64,000 nt of DNA from an uncultured Verrucomicrobiales bacterium (GCA_943789025.1 CALSSN010000002.1:62001-126000), one strand, 5' to 3'; counted from the stretch's first letter, positions 27,471-37,644 are shown. Numbers and translations: made by a program. Notes: a model not told the origin generated them from the letters alone.

Positions 27471-28410
27471 CTAAGCTTCTTCCAGGTCGGTGATAAAACG
27501 TTCTGCGTCGAGTGCGGCGCGACACCCGTCACCGGCTGCGGTGATGGCCTGGCGGTAGACGTGGTCGGCGACATCGCCCGCGGCAAAGAGGCCTGCGAGG
27601 TTGGTTTTCGTGGTGCCGGCAGGCTGTTGAATGATGTATCCGTTTTCGTCGGTATCGACGAGGTCACCGAGGAATCCCGCGTTGGGCACGTGGCCAATAG
27701 CAACGAAGACGCATTTGACCTCGAGTTCCCGCTCTACGCCGTCGACAGTGTCTTTGATCCGGATTCGGGTCATCTCGCCCTTGTCATCGGTAATGTATTC
27801 GGAAACCGTGGCGTTCCAGACTGGTTCGACCTTCGCGTTCGTCAGGGCGCGGTCGGCCATAATTTTGGAAGCACGAAGTTCGTCTCTGCGGTGGATCAGG
27901 TAGACCTTAGAGGCGAAGCGGGTGAGGAAGGTGGCTTCCTCTGCGGCAGAATCTCCCCCTCCGATCACGGCGACCGGGACATCCCGGTAAAAGGCGCCGT
28001 CACAGGTTGCACAGGAGGTGAGGGCCGTGGCCGACGAGTTCTTTTTCGTTAGGAAGACCGAGGTGGCGTGGGGAAGCACCAGTTGCGATGATGACGGCTT
28101 TTGCTTCTTTTGTGCTGCCGCCTTCAAGGTAAATGACAAAGTGACCAGCGCTGGTTTTTTCCACTTTATCGACCGTGGCATACTCGACCCGGGCGCCGAA
28201 CTTCTCTGCCTGTTGTTGCATCTGCATCATGAGATCGGGGCCCATGACGCCTTCTGGAAAGCCGGGGTAGTTTTCGACCTCAGTGGTCGTTGTCAGTTGT
28301 CCTCCCGGTTGGGTGCCCGAGAGGATGAGCGGCGCGAGTTCGGCCCGGGCGGCGTAGGTGGCGGCGGTAAAGCCGGCGCAGCCGGTTCCAATGATGATGA
28401 CGTTTTCCAT
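27471..28410 (-). CDS. trxB: Thioredoxin reductase, interrupted by one frameshift
   Basis: Frame 1 from ATG 28410 gives the FAD loop '[16 protein letters not shown]' and '[20 protein letters not shown]', then '[11 protein letters not shown]' before going out of frame. The continuation in the next frame has the redox pair '[11 protein letters not shown]', the NADPH loop '[15 protein letters not shown]' and the FAD-binding '[12 protein letters not shown]'. Removing one C from the run opposite 28022-28024 restores a normal protein of about 312 aa. Reduces thioredoxin with NADPH. As this is normally a vital gene, an assembly error is the likely cause. Confidence 0.92.
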
Positions 28411-28585
28411 GCGGCTTCGAGGATGAAGGTGAGCAAGCTAACCACTCGGGAAAGAACTGGTCAAGGTGGATAGAGCTCGGGGAGAAATTAGCGGAGGAGC
28501 AAAAAGATTCTTTCGTTTCGAGGAGAGGAAAGGAGAGGAGAGAGGATGGCAGTGGGATGGGTTTCTCTTTCCAGGCATTCCTTGC

Positions 28586-30190
28586 TCAACCTTTTGCGTC
28601 CGCTTGTGAAGCTTCCGTAGGCGCCTGGGGATCGGATTTCGAAGAGATGCTTCTGAGAACGAAAAAGACCACCAGGAAGACTGCCAGAAGACAGGCGAGA
28701 ATGATTCCGAGTTTTCTTATGCCGGTTTGGTGGGAATCGTCCGGTAGTTGGTGTAGTCGGCTCGTCGTGCCCGGCAGGTTTGTGGTGTTAAGTCGGTTGG
28801 TTGAGGTCAGTCGGTTGGTTGAAGTCTGGTTGGTAGTGGTCAGTCGGTTGGCGGGGGGTGGGGACGAGCTGTTCAACCTTTTGGTCGCATGGCTGGGCAC
28901 GGAGCCGGTGACGAGTTTTCGTGAGGAGGATCCTGCTCGCGAGGTGATCATCGGTGAGTTGGTTTCGGTGGGCTCAGCGACCTCCTGCGATTCCGCAATC
29001 GGGTGAGCATCTTCGAGGAGAAGGGTAGGCTCGAGGACAGGCATGGCCTCCTCAAGAGTCGGGATGTCTTCCTCAAGAGTCGGGATGTCTTCCTCGAGAG
29101 TCGGGATGTCTTCCTCGAGAGTCGGGATGTCTTCCTCGAGAGTCGGGATGTCTTCCTCGAGAGTCGGGATGTCTTCCTCGAGAGTCGGGATGTCTTCCTC
29201 GAGAGTCGGGATGTCTTCCTCGAGAGTCGGGATGTCTTCCTCAAGAGTCGGAATGTCTTCTTCGAGAGTCGGAATGTCTACTTCAGCAACAGTAACAGCC
29301 TCAGCTTCCTGAGCCTGGCTGGTTGGCGCCGATGGTGAGAGGCTTTGCTTGTGGAGCGGGCCTGCCTCTTGAATGACCTGAGCCAGTTCGACCATTGCGT
29401 CCGAGGCATCAGCAGGGCGCTCGTCCATGTCTCTGGAAATAAGTCTGTTCACCCAATTGACGACTGACTCTGAAAGGTCGGGTCGGAATTTCTGCAGCGG
29501 GATAATTTTGTGATCCAGGTGCGCCATCATGATGCTGGCCGCGTTGTTGCCTTGGAAAGGATACTGCTGGGTAAGGCTGTAGTAGAAGACGCATCCGAGG
29601 GCGTAGAGATCGGTGCGCTTATCCAGAGGACGGCGTTCAAACTGCTCCGGAGCGAGGAAGTAGATCGAGCCGAGAATCGCATCTCCATGATCGATCGTCT
29701 GGATAGTTGGCTTGACGGTGAGCTTGGCGAGTCCGAAATCGACGATCTTGACCTGAAAGCGTCCAGTGGCAAGCCAGCGAATCATGAGGTTCGATGGTTT
29801 GATATCGCGGTGGAGCATGCCGACTGCCTGAGCCGCGGTGAGCCCGTCAAGGCATTGCTCGGCGAGGTTGATGAAATCGCCTTCGGTGAAGGCACTTCGG
29901 GACACGGTTTCATCGAGGGTTTCCCCGTCGACATATTCCATCACGACAAAGCCGCCGTCCTCGTCCACCCCGGCGTCGTAGACGCTGATGATATTCGGGT
30001 GGGTGATGGAGGACATCAGGGTTGCCTCCTTGGCGAGAAGTTGATCGGGCGCTTCATCAAGCTCCGACTCGTCTGGGGGGAGCAGGCGCTTGAGTGCGAC
30101 GACCCTGCTCAGCTGGTGATCATAGGCGCGGTAGACGGCGCCCACCCCGCCCTGCCCGATCTTTCCAGTAATTTCGTATCGCTCTTTCAT
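28586..30190 (-). CDS. Membrane-anchored serine/threonine protein kinase with heptad repeat linker
   Basis: 534 residues. The N-terminal ~270 are a Hanks-type kinase: glycine loop 'KIGQGGVGAVYRAYD', VALK lysine, 'HRDIKPSNLM' catalytic loop, DFG ('VDFGLAKL') and 'APEQFE'. Residues ~303-380 are eleven tandem copies of DIPTLEE. A Ser/Thr/Asn-rich stretch with repeated NRLTTTN follows, and one transmembrane helix (KLGIILACLLAVFLVVFFV) near 492-511 ends in a short outside tail with no sensor domain. The linker may act as an extended acidic spacer or a partner-binding platform. Divergent from metX. Confidence 0.93.
   Translation of the reverse strand: MKERYEITGKIGQGGVGAVYRAYDHQLSRVVALKRLLPPDESELDEAPDQLLAKEATLMSSITHPNIISVYDAGVDEDGGFVVMEYVDGETLDETVSRSAFTEGDFINLAEQCLDGLTAAQAVGMLHRDIKPSNLMIRWLATGRFQVKIVDFGLAKLTVKPTIQTIDHGDAILGSIYFLAPEQFERRPLDKRTDLYALGCVFYYSLTQQYPFQGNNAASIMMAHLDHKIIPLQKFRPDLSESVVNWVNRLISRDMDERPADASDAMVELAQVIQEAGPLHKQSLSPSAPTSQAQEAEAVTVAEVDIPTLEEDIPTLEEDIPTLEEDIPTLEEDIPTLEEDIPTLEEDIPTLEEDIPTLEEDIPTLEEDIPTLEEDIPTLEEAMPVLEPTLLLEDAHPIAESQEVAEPTETNSPMITSRAGSSSRKLVTGSVPSHATKRLNSSSPPPANRLTTTNQTSTNRLTSTNRLNTTNLPGTTSRLHQLPDDSHQTGIRKLGIILACLLAVFLVVFFVLRSISSKSDPQAPTEASQADAKG
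29050..29282. repeat. 21-bp tandem repeat inside the kinase gene
   Basis: Eleven head-to-tail copies of a 21-bp unit, in frame, encode DIPTLEE on the minus strand. Central copies are identical at the DNA level and the outer ones differ by single bases, which suggests recent slippage or unequal-crossover expansion. Copy number probably varies between strains. Confidence 0.9.
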
Positions 30191-30379
30191 CCATCTTCGG
30201 AAGAAGCCGCAGGCTCACCGACCGAAAGGATATCGCAAATTATGGGTTTTGCACAAGAGAAGACCGATCAGAAAAAAGCGCCGTCAGTCACGTCGTAAAG
30301 ATGCCTGTTTTTCATGCAGCAGCAGGTGCGTGTCATCAGGTTTGCAAAAGCTCCTGCTTCAAGCGAACCTTGTCGCCTC

Positions 30380-31534
30380 ATGGTTCGTAAATCCTCAGAG
30401 GGAGTCGGTAAAGTCGAGTCCCGGTTTTTTCACTATTCAGAAAGCTTCCCTCTGGCCAGTGGCGGTGCATTGGAGAGCTTCGATCTGGCTTATGAGGTTT
30501 ATGGTGAGCTTTCGCCGGCGAAGGACAACGCGATTCTGCTTTTCCATGCCCTCAGTGGCAGTCAGCATGCCGCTGGGATAAACCCTGAGGTTCCGGGACT
30601 CGGAGACCGTTGGACTTCCGAGTGCAGGGAAGGGTGGTGGGACCTCTTCATCGGTCCGGGTAGAGCACTCGATACCAATCGCTACTGCGTGATCTGTGCG
30701 AACTACCTGGGAGGCTGTTACGGGTCGACCGGGCCGTCCTCTGCGCATCCGGCTGACGGCAAGCCTTATGGATCGAGATTCCCCCGGGTGTCTGTCTCAG
30801 ATATCGTGCGTTCGCAGCTTGCGCTGCTCGATGAGCTCGGCATCGACAGGCTTCACGCCGTTGTGGGTTCGAGTGTCGGAGGGCTTCTCGCATTACAACT
30901 GGCAACCGACTGCCCGGATCGGGTGCGCAATGTGATCACCATGGCCAGCTCGATGGTCACTTCTCCGCTCCAGCATCTTCTGAATTTTGAGCAGATCAGC
31001 GCAATCGAGAGCGATCCACATTTCAGACACGGCGACTACTACGAGGGCAGACATCCGGATGCGGGACTTGCCCTGGCCCGGAGAATCAGTCACAAGACCT
31101 TTGTTTCAATCGAGACGATCGAAAGACGGGCCAGGGGGGATATCAAGCAACCTGAGGACCATCTTTCCTGGTATGAGCTGAATCTGAGCCTGGAATCTTA
31201 TATGCTCCATCAAGGGAATAAGTTTGTGCGACGCTTTGATGCCAACACTTACCTGCGAATAGTCGATGCCTGGCAGCGCTTCGACCTGGTAGGCGAAAGC
31301 GGGGGTGTGGATGCCGACGTCTTCAAGAGGTGTGAGGACCAGCATTACCTCATTTTTACCATCGACTCGGACGTCTGTTTTTACCCGGAACAGCAGTCAC
31401 GCCTGAAGCTGGCTCTCGACCAGGCCGAGGTGCCGAACATGCACATCACGGTGCACTCTCAGAAGGGGCACGACTCGTTTCTGCTCGAACCGGAGCTCTT
31501 CACGCCTCATCTGGCCTACGCGCTGCGTTCCTAA
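30380..31534 (+). CDS. metX: Homoserine O-acetyltransferase
   Basis: 384 residues from the ATG at 30380; the frame runs 66 nt further upstream, without similarity. Alpha/beta-hydrolase that acylates homoserine in methionine synthesis. 'LLFHALSGSQHAAG' is the oxyanion region, the nucleophile elbow is GSSVGG ('AVVGSSVGGLLALQLA'), and the catalytic Asp and His are in 'FTIDSDVCFYPEQQ' and 'SQKGHDSFLLE'. Acetyl versus succinyl specificity cannot be settled by eye. No SAM riboswitch is evident upstream. Confidence 0.9.
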   Translation: MVRKSSEGVGKVESRFFHYSESFPLASGGALESFDLAYEVYGELSPAKDNAILLFHALSGSQHAAGINPEVPGLGDRWTSECREGWWDLFIGPGRALDTNRYCVICANYLGGCYGSTGPSSAHPADGKPYGSRFPRVSVSDIVRSQLALLDELGIDRLHAVVGSSVGGLLALQLATDCPDRVRNVITMASSMVTSPLQHLLNFEQISAIESDPHFRHGDYYEGRHPDAGLALARRISHKTFVSIETIERRARGDIKQPEDHLSWYELNLSLESYMLHQGNKFVRRFDANTYLRIVDAWQRFDLVGESGGVDADVFKRCEDQHYLIFTIDSDVCFYPEQQSRLKLALDQAEVPNMHITVHSQKGHDSFLLEPELFTPHLAYALRS

Positions 31535-31535
31535 T

Positions 31536-31559
31536 AAGCAGCCAAGCAGCCAAGCAGCC
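31536..31559. repeat. Triple 8-bp tandem repeat between convergent genes
   Basis: Three copies of AAGCAGCC directly follow the metX stop, before the convergent PEPCK-like gene. Not palindromic, so not an obvious terminator. Confidence 0.5.
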
Positions 31560-31571
31560 AGCTAATTCTCG

Positions 31572-34500
31572 TTAGTCGTCGAGCGCATCGAGCGCGAAGA
31601 GGGCACGGATGCTGGGGTCATGAACGTCCAGCCCGTCGTAGTGACCGTCCCGCATGATATGGAGGAGAGCCTTGAGAGGTGGGCAGGCGTAGTCGATCGA
31701 ACCATCCTCAAAGTAATTGTGAGAGACCCGTTCCATGGATTCGCAGATGTTTTTGATGCCATCGGCGTGGGCCTCGAGATCTTGAATTTCGGGGCGCAGC
31801 ATGTCTGCGGGAAACACAGTCCCGGGCTCAGCAAAGACCCGCCCGAAAAAACGAGCTACAAATTTTTCGTTGATACGGTATCCGAGGCGTGAGGCGAGGA
31901 TGGTCTCTCCGGCGTGCTCGAAGTCCTCGCATTTCTCAAGCATCTCATGCTCAATCAGCCAGGCAGGCTCGCGTTCGTGAATGTGCATGCGAGACCAGAC
32001 TTCCGGAACCAGAAGGGAGACGTCATGATCGACTCGAAAACGAGGCCCTACATATCCCGCCACACTTGAAAAGACCGGCTGCCTGGTGCGCAGGAGTGAG
32101 CGAAGTTCATCGTTGAGGTCATGGATGGGGAGCAGGGCGTTGAAGGGTCCCTTGGTGAGGGCGCCCTCGGACCCGGCACCAGTGGTGGAAGGGGATTTTC
32201 CGGTGAGGCAGGCGATGAGATCCATGAAGAGCTCGGGAAGCTCCTGGTAGTGGATGGGTCCATAGACCGCGAGGTTCCGGATTCCGGCGTCTGGGTCGGG
32301 AGGGTTGAGTCTCCGGCCGGGAAGGACGGCATTGACCGGGGTAAGGGGTTTGGTGGAAGAGTCGAGACCACGGTAGAGGCGCATTCCGACTTCGGCCAGG
32401 TGTTCGCCTCTGGCGTTATGAAGGTCCGGGCGGTCTTGAAGGTAGCGGGGGTTTTTGGTCACCTCACCGTTCGGCCCGGTGACCCGAGGGTGGCTGGGCA
32501 GGGCGAGTGTGCGTGTCGCGTCACGCTTGCCATCGGGGTCCTCGAGGAAGTTCCGGATGACTTCTTGAACCCCTGGGGTGTAGTGCCCGAAAGTAAGAGC
32601 GTTGTCTCGCTCGGCGGTAACCTCTGCGACGGTGAGAGGTTGGTAGTTGGAGAAGAAATTGCCAGGCCGGACGAAGTCGGCTTCGGTGGTTTTGTCGTAG
32701 CCGCGGTGGATGGCGTCATCCGGGCGTTGGAAGAGCCGGTATTCGCAGTTTTTTATAAAGCGGTATGCTCGGTCGGTGGGAAGGACCGGGTGCATGCCTG
32801 GTTGCCCCTTGACTTCGAGGACGGTGGAGGCGGTGATGTCGTCTTCGCGCTGGAGTTTGACAGCGGGAAGAAAGTCTTTGCGGAGGGAGAAGAGGCGCCA
32901 TGATCCATCGGGAAGGTATCCGACCCGCACGTAGGATTTCTGAAGTTTCTGGTTCCGGTATTTCAGTTCGCGCCCGGGTTCCCCATTGATCAGATCGACA
33001 GAGAAACGGTGCGACCAGGCATCCCAATCATCGGGGCTTCCCCAGTCCTCTTTGTAGTAGCGCTTGATGACCATAGCGAGTTCGATGGCTTCGGGCGAAA
33101 GGCTCTTGAGCCATTGGTTGTATTCGGGTTGGTAGAGAGAACTGGCGGTAAGGAGGCGGAGCGCCGAGCCGAGTGAGCGTCGCTGGTCGAGGAAAGCGCG
33201 GCTCTTGTTGGCGGTGATCCGCGGTTTGATCCAGCGTTGGCAGTAGTTTCTCTCCATGAGTCCACGGACTTTTTCGAGAGTGGCTGTGAAGTCGGGGATG
33301 ATGATCGGGCCGTCGAGCATGGCATCCTGGAAGGGCTTTGAGATCTCGGATTTTCCACCCCCTGAGACAGTGCACGGCTTGTGGAGGAGAGTGCCTTCGG
33401 CCTGGGTGCCACGGATCCGCCAGCGTTGGTCGTTCGAAGGCTGTGCCATTTCGACTTTGTATCCGGAAGGGTAGACATAGGTGGAGCCGGGCTGGAGACG
33501 TATCTCCTGCGGCTTGCCATCTTCGTTCTGCCAGTGGATGCGCTGGCCATTGATCTCGATTCCGGCATTTTCCGGCAGGTAGATGATGTGCGGGAACGTT
33601 TTGTCCACTGCGTATCCTTGCGGGTATACTTCGACGGTCTCCCCGAGGATTTGCATGGCGCTCTGGAAAGTGGCCTTCGCGGCATATTGGTCGATGGTCT
33701 GGAGGGAGAAACTTTCGCCGTGGTCAAAAGACGGGAAGGCTAGACACCCTCCGGAGTGCTCTTCCTGAGAGGTTTTTCCGAGATTGCAGGAGAATGAGAT
33801 TTGGGTTTTGACCTCTTTCTTGCAGTAGCCGAAGTAGTTGTCGGCGATCAGGGTAACCATAGTGCCGCGCTCATCCCGAGCGGTAACTTTGAAAGCTCCA
33901 CCGTCGTTGTAGAGTTCGTCGTCCGCTTCCCAGCACATGCCGTCGCGCAACTGGCGCTTACTGGCTTCGCTCCGGTGAGGGAGCCCGACTGCCTTTTTGG
34001 TGAGCTTGGTGAGGTGGGGGGCGAGGATTACGCAGCCGGTATGTCCGGTCCAGTGTTCCGGGTCATTGGCGGCGTCATTCTCTGGCAGATGCGGGTCGCC
34101 GGCGTTGCCGAAGATGCTTTCTACGAAGTCGAGGTTGGAGACGAGGTTGCCCGGAGCGAAGAAGCGAATCTCAGAATACCTGGCAGGCGAGAGTCCCGGT
34201 ACCTCTGGTGAGACGAGGGGCCGGAGAAGAATCGAAACGAAAGATCGGGCGGGGGATTCTTCATTTCCGGTAAAGGGTAGCAGCATCAGATCATCGGGAG
34301 CCTGGAGAGATTTTTGAAGTAGCGCGGCAAAGGTCTGGACCGGCACGGCTTTTTTATCAGCCGGGATGGGGAGGCCTCCCTCGGCGACGTGGAAAACCCC
34401 CTTGGTGGTTCTTCGATCGCTGGCAGGATTGTGGCAGACGCCAGTGTCGACACGGTAGGAAGTAACGATATCCGACTGGAAACGGTTGCCGTCAGCGGGT

Positions 34501-34859
34501 AGCGAGAGGAGGCGTGAAATGCCGTGCTGCTCGAGAATAAGAGGCTGCGGCGGGAGGAGATCCGCGTCTTTGGGGAGGATCTCCTCAGGCACCGCAGCGA
34601 GGTAGTGAGCGAGCCAGTCGTGGATGCGCTGGTCGACCGGGCAGAGGTGATCGGCGAGGAGGGTGAGCTTTTGCCGGAAGTTGGCGATCAGCCCATGAGC
34701 GACCTCAAGAAAAGGATAGTCCTTCGGATCACCGACAATCTGGAAGCCGCGGGAATCGAGCTTGAGATTGATGTAGTCGAGGAGGTTTTTCGTCGACGGA
34801 TCGCGAGGGTCATAGGATCTGTTGAGGCCGATGGCCCGTGCTTCGAAGTCTTCAGGCAT
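31572..34859 (-). CDS. Probable PPi-type phosphoenolpyruvate carboxykinase
   Basis: 1,095 residues, cytoplasmic, no signal peptide or membrane helix. From memory of the family, the block 'LIADNYFGYCKKEVKTQIS' followed by 'EEHSGGCLAFPSF', and 'WIKPRITANKSRAFLDQRRS', correspond to conserved regions of the ~1,100-aa PPi-dependent PEP carboxykinases described in amoebae and propionibacteria. These make PEP plus PPi and CO2 from oxaloacetate and phosphate, or the reverse. It has no similarity to the ATP/GTP-dependent enzymes. If right, it would serve the PEP/oxaloacetate node using PPi. The alternative is a conserved protein of unknown function. The gene is uninterrupted and ends next to convergent metX. 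Confidence 0.6.
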   Translation of the reverse strand: MPEDFEARAIGLNRSYDPRDPSTKNLLDYINLKLDSRGFQIVGDPKDYPFLEVAHGLIANFRQKLTLLADHLCPVDQRIHDWLAHYLAAVPEEILPKDADLLPPQPLILEQHGISRLLSLPADGNRFQSDIVTSYRVDTGVCHNPASDRRTTKGVFHVAEGGLPIPADKKAVPVQTFAALLQKSLQAPDDLMLLPFTGNEESPARSFVSILLRPLVSPEVPGLSPARYSEIRFFAPGNLVSNLDFVESIFGNAGDPHLPENDAANDPEHWTGHTGCVILAPHLTKLTKKAVGLPHRSEASKRQLRDGMCWEADDELYNDGGAFKVTARDERGTMVTLIADNYFGYCKKEVKTQISFSCNLGKTSQEEHSGGCLAFPSFDHGESFSLQTIDQYAAKATFQSAMQILGETVEVYPQGYAVDKTFPHIIYLPENAGIEINGQRIHWQNEDGKPQEIRLQPGSTYVYPSGYKVEMAQPSNDQRWRIRGTQAEGTLLHKPCTVSGGGKSEISKPFQDAMLDGPIIIPDFTATLEKVRGLMERNYCQRWIKPRITANKSRAFLDQRRSLGSALRLLTASSLYQPEYNQWLKSLSPEAIELAMVIKRYYKEDWGSPDDWDAWSHRFSVDLINGEPGRELKYRNQKLQKSYVRVGYLPDGSWRLFSLRKDFLPAVKLQREDDITASTVLEVKGQPGMHPVLPTDRAYRFIKNCEYRLFQRPDDAIHRGYDKTTEADFVRPGNFFSNYQPLTVAEVTAERDNALTFGHYTPGVQEVIRNFLEDPDGKRDATRTLALPSHPRVTGPNGEVTKNPRYLQDRPDLHNARGEHLAEVGMRLYRGLDSSTKPLTPVNAVLPGRRLNPPDPDAGIRNLAVYGPIHYQELPELFMDLIACLTGKSPSTTGAGSEGALTKGPFNALLPIHDLNDELRSLLRTRQPVFSSVAGYVGPRFRVDHDVSLLVPEVWSRMHIHEREPAWLIEHEMLEKCEDFEHAGETILASRLGYRINEKFVARFFGRVFAEPGTVFPADMLRPEIQDLEAHADGIKNICESMERVSHNYFEDGSIDYACPPLKALLHIMRDGHYDGLDVHDPSIRALFALDALDD

Positions 34860-34970
34860 GCTACTGGAGTCGTGTGATTGGAGATTCGTGAAAGCTTAAA
34901 CCGTGCCGAATACGAGCAAAAAGCATCTTATGGCAGCACTTTCTGATAGGGTCGGCCCGGCGCTGGCTGC

Positions 34971-35447
34971 TTATAAATACTTCTGGTAGGCAGCGACGGC
35001 CAGCTCGTCTGCACGGTCGTTCTCGGGATGGTCGCTGTGGCCTTTGACTTTGATGTAGGTGACCTCGTGCCGCTCGAGTTCCTGATCGAGCCGCTGCCAG
35101 TGCTCCTGGTTCTTGATTGGGACGAGCCGGTTCCCCTCTCGGCGTTGCCAGTCCCGTGCCTTCCAGCCCGGCAACCATTCGCTGATTCCTTTGCCCACGT
35201 AGGTGCTGTCGGTGAAGATCTTTACCTTGCAGGAACTGGTAAGGGTGCAGAGTCCTTGAATGACAGCCTCCAGCTCCATTTGGTTGTTGGTGGTGTGGGG
35301 CGAGCCGCCGGATCGTTCGATTTCTTTTCCGGTGGCCAGTGAGCGCAGGATGAACCCCCACCCGCCCGGGCCAGGATTGCCGCTGCAACCTCCGTCGGTG
35401 AAGAGGTGGATCTCGGTCGATTGTTCTGGATTCTGGTTCTCAGGCAT
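34971..35447 (-). CDS. rnhA: Ribonuclease HI
   Basis: 158 residues from the ATG at 35447, 19 bp after the guaD stop; the open frame extends into guaD but lacks similarity. Degrades RNA in RNA-DNA hybrids. The four acidic catalytic residues are visible: Asp in 'LFTDGGCSGNPGPGGWG', Glu in 'NNQMELEAVIQGL', Asp in 'KIFTDSTYVGKGI' and Asp in 'ENDRADELA'. 'VKGHSDHPEND' contains the conserved His. Confidence 0.96.
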   Translation of the reverse strand: MPENQNPEQSTEIHLFTDGGCSGNPGPGGWGFILRSLATGKEIERSGGSPHTTNNQMELEAVIQGLCTLTSSCKVKIFTDSTYVGKGISEWLPGWKARDWQRREGNRLVPIKNQEHWQRLDQELERHEVTYIKVKGHSDHPENDRADELAVAAYQKYL

Positions 35448-35466
35448 GGGTGTCTTTCTTTCAGTC

Positions 35467-36806
35467 TCAACAGGAGAGGGATCTTGGGCCTGCGTCAACT
35501 CTGGTTCCTTTTCCGGCAATCCAGACCTCGCGGTGCGCCGTGGAGTGGCCACGGTAGACGAGGAGCGTAAGGATTTCCTCCGCAGAAAGGTCCGGTTTTT
35601 CCGTGCACCGTCCAGAACAGGGAAGAACGGCGTCGAGATCGGTCACAAGCAGGTCCGCTTCGGCGCCGACCGCCAAGCGTCCGGTGTCCTGGTCGAGCGC
35701 TGCAGCGGCCAATGAGGTCGCCATGCGGAAGGCCTCGAGGGGGCCAAGCTCGGGCACATCGGAATTCTGTAAGCGTCGCACTTTCTGGATCTCGATGGCG
35801 GAGCGCAGGACTTGCCACATGTTCAGTTCGGGGCCGCCAGCCACGTCGGAGGCGAGGCAGCTGCGGATGCCTGCACGATCGAATTGTTCTTTGGGTAGCA
35901 GCCCGCTGTTAAGAAAGAGGTTGGAGGTCGGGCAATGGGCGATCGTGCAGCCATTCTCAGCGAGTGTTGAAATCTCTTGCTCCGCAAGATGGAGGCAGTG
36001 ACCGAGGATGGTCTTTGGGGTGAGCAGGCCGCACTGGTCGTAGACGTCTGTGTAGTCACGGGCCCACGGAAAGCGTTTTTTGACGATTGCGATCTCAGCG
36101 TGGTTTTCGGAGAGGTGGGTCTGAATGAAGCAGTTGTATTTACGGGCGATTCGGGCTGCGGCAACCATCATCCCGCGGCTGCAGGCCACAGCAAAACGTG
36201 GGCTGACGGCATATCCGAGAAGCCCATCGTTGGCCCCGTGCCACTTTTCTGCCAGTCTTTCCGTCTGTTGGAGAGAGAGGCGGAGCGCCTTGTCGGCGGG
36301 AAGACTGCCATAGCTGCTGTCGTCCATCATCACCTTGCCAAGGACAACCCGCAGGCCCCGGCGCTCGGCAATCTGGAAGGCGAGCTCGCAGCTGTCCTCC
36401 CAGATGGCGCCATAGAGGACAAGGGTGGTGGTTCCGTTGGCGAGGGCTTCATCGAAAAACAACGTGATGGCTTCGGCCGTTTTTTTCGTCGGTGGCCTGG
36501 AATCTTGACTCAAGCGGGAAGATGTGGCGCTTCAGCCATGGGAGAAGCTCTTTTTCCGAACGGGCTACTGCGGGGGTACTGGGGGAGATGGGCGTGGATG
36601 TCGACAAGCCCGGGAAGGATCACCGGATAACCCTCAGGGAGCTCGGGGACCGCGATTCCGGGGTGGCGGGAACGTATCTCGTCGGGTGTTCCCAGATCAG
36701 TTATTATGCGACCTTCAAGAAGCAGGCAGCCGTTCGGAATATCGGTCGGCGATTCCTCGATGGCAGCATCGACCAGGTGACCGCGGAGCACGGATGGGGA
36801 GGGCAT
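35467..36806 (-). CDS. guaD: Guanine deaminase, interrupted by one frameshift
   Basis: The first frame (ATG 36806) contains 'VILPGLVDIHAHLPQYP' with the HxH zinc ligands. The rest is in another frame: 'TTTLVLYGAIWEDSCELAF', 'IQTHLSENHAEI', 'GHCLHLAEQE', 'HCPTSNLFLNSGLLP' and 'SDVAGGPELNMWQ'. Deleting one base in the GGGGG at 36572-36576 gives the family-typical join Q-Y-P-A-V-A-R-S-E-K-E-L-L-P-W-L-K. Intact length is about 446 aa. Converts guanine to xanthine. It sits between coaX and rnhA on the same strand. Confidence 0.88.
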
Positions 36807-36885
36807 ACAAGGTGAGTGGAGGCAGGTGAACCAAGCGCGGGACAGGCCAGGCAGATGAATGGGTGGATGAGTGGGTGGGCGGGAC

Positions 36886-37644
36886 TTATGCAGAGAGCCC
36901 GAGCCGCTGGCCGATGAGAAGAAGGCCCTGGAGAGTGAGGTTTTTCTCGAAGTGATTGATCTGGGGGATTTCGTCGCAGATGAGGTGGGCGTTTCCTCCG
37001 GTGGCGACGATCGGCATCGAGTCGGTATCGGGGTGGATCTCGGCGGCAATTGCGACGAGAATCTCCTTCACGAGTCCACGGTATCCAATCACTGCGCCTG
37101 TCTGCATGGCATGGATGGTGGATTTTCCGATAGCGGATGCCGGCCTTTCAAGTCGGAGCTCGGGGAGAAGCGCAGTCCGGTGATGGAGGTAGTGGGTCAT
37201 AGCTTCCAGACCGGGAGCGATGGCACCACCGAGGTAGACGGCACCCGCACCAATGACATCAAAAGTCACGGCGGTGCCGAAGTCGACAGCGATCGAGGGA
37301 CTGCCGAACGCGTGGGCGCAGGCGACAGCATTGGCCAGTCGGTCGGGGCCGATTTCTGCGGGGTGGGGGTAGTCGATGGTGATCCCGAGGTCGGTTCTGT
37401 GATCAATGAGTGTAAGGTTTTCGCCTAAGGCTGAGGCGAGAAGGAAGCTTTTCGCGGGAACCACGCTGGAGACGATGAAGCGCAGGGATGACGGGTCGTC
37501 AATCTTCTCTGCAGCGAGCAAGTCGCGGAGATAAGTTTCCGAGAGGTCGCTGGTGGGAAGCGAAAACTTCTTTCCCACGACAGTGCCGTCGGCGAGAGCA
37601 ATCTTCGTTCGAGTGTTACTGATATCGATAAGAAGGAGATTCAT
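36886..37644 (-). CDS. coaX: Type III pantothenate kinase
   Basis: 252 residues. ASKHA-fold kinase making 4'-phosphopantothenate, the first step of CoA synthesis. 'LLIDISNTRTKIALADG' holds the catalytic Asp and phosphate loop; 'IGPDRLANAVAC' and 'AVDFGTAVTFDVIG' bind pantothenate and ATP, and 'GGAIAPGLEAMTHYL' completes the site. With the panE-like reductase at 6.5 kb this gives two CoA-pathway genes in the window. Gap to the upstream hypothetical gene is 21 bp. Confidence 0.95.
   Translation of the reverse strand: MNLLLIDISNTRTKIALADGTVVGKKFSLPTSDLSETYLRDLLAAEKIDDPSSLRFIVSSVVPAKSFLLASALGENLTLIDHRTDLGITIDYPHPAEIGPDRLANAVACAHAFGSPSIAVDFGTAVTFDVIGAGAVYLGGAIAPGLEAMTHYLHHRTALLPELRLERPASAIGKSTIHAMQTGAVIGYRGLVKEILVAIAAEIHPDTDSMPIVATGGNAHLICDEIPQINHFEKNLTLQGLLLIGQRLGLSA

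Noticed and set aside
30191-30379. SAM riboswitch upstream of metX
   Set aside because: I looked for SAM-I and SAM-II type conserved cores and found no convincing match.
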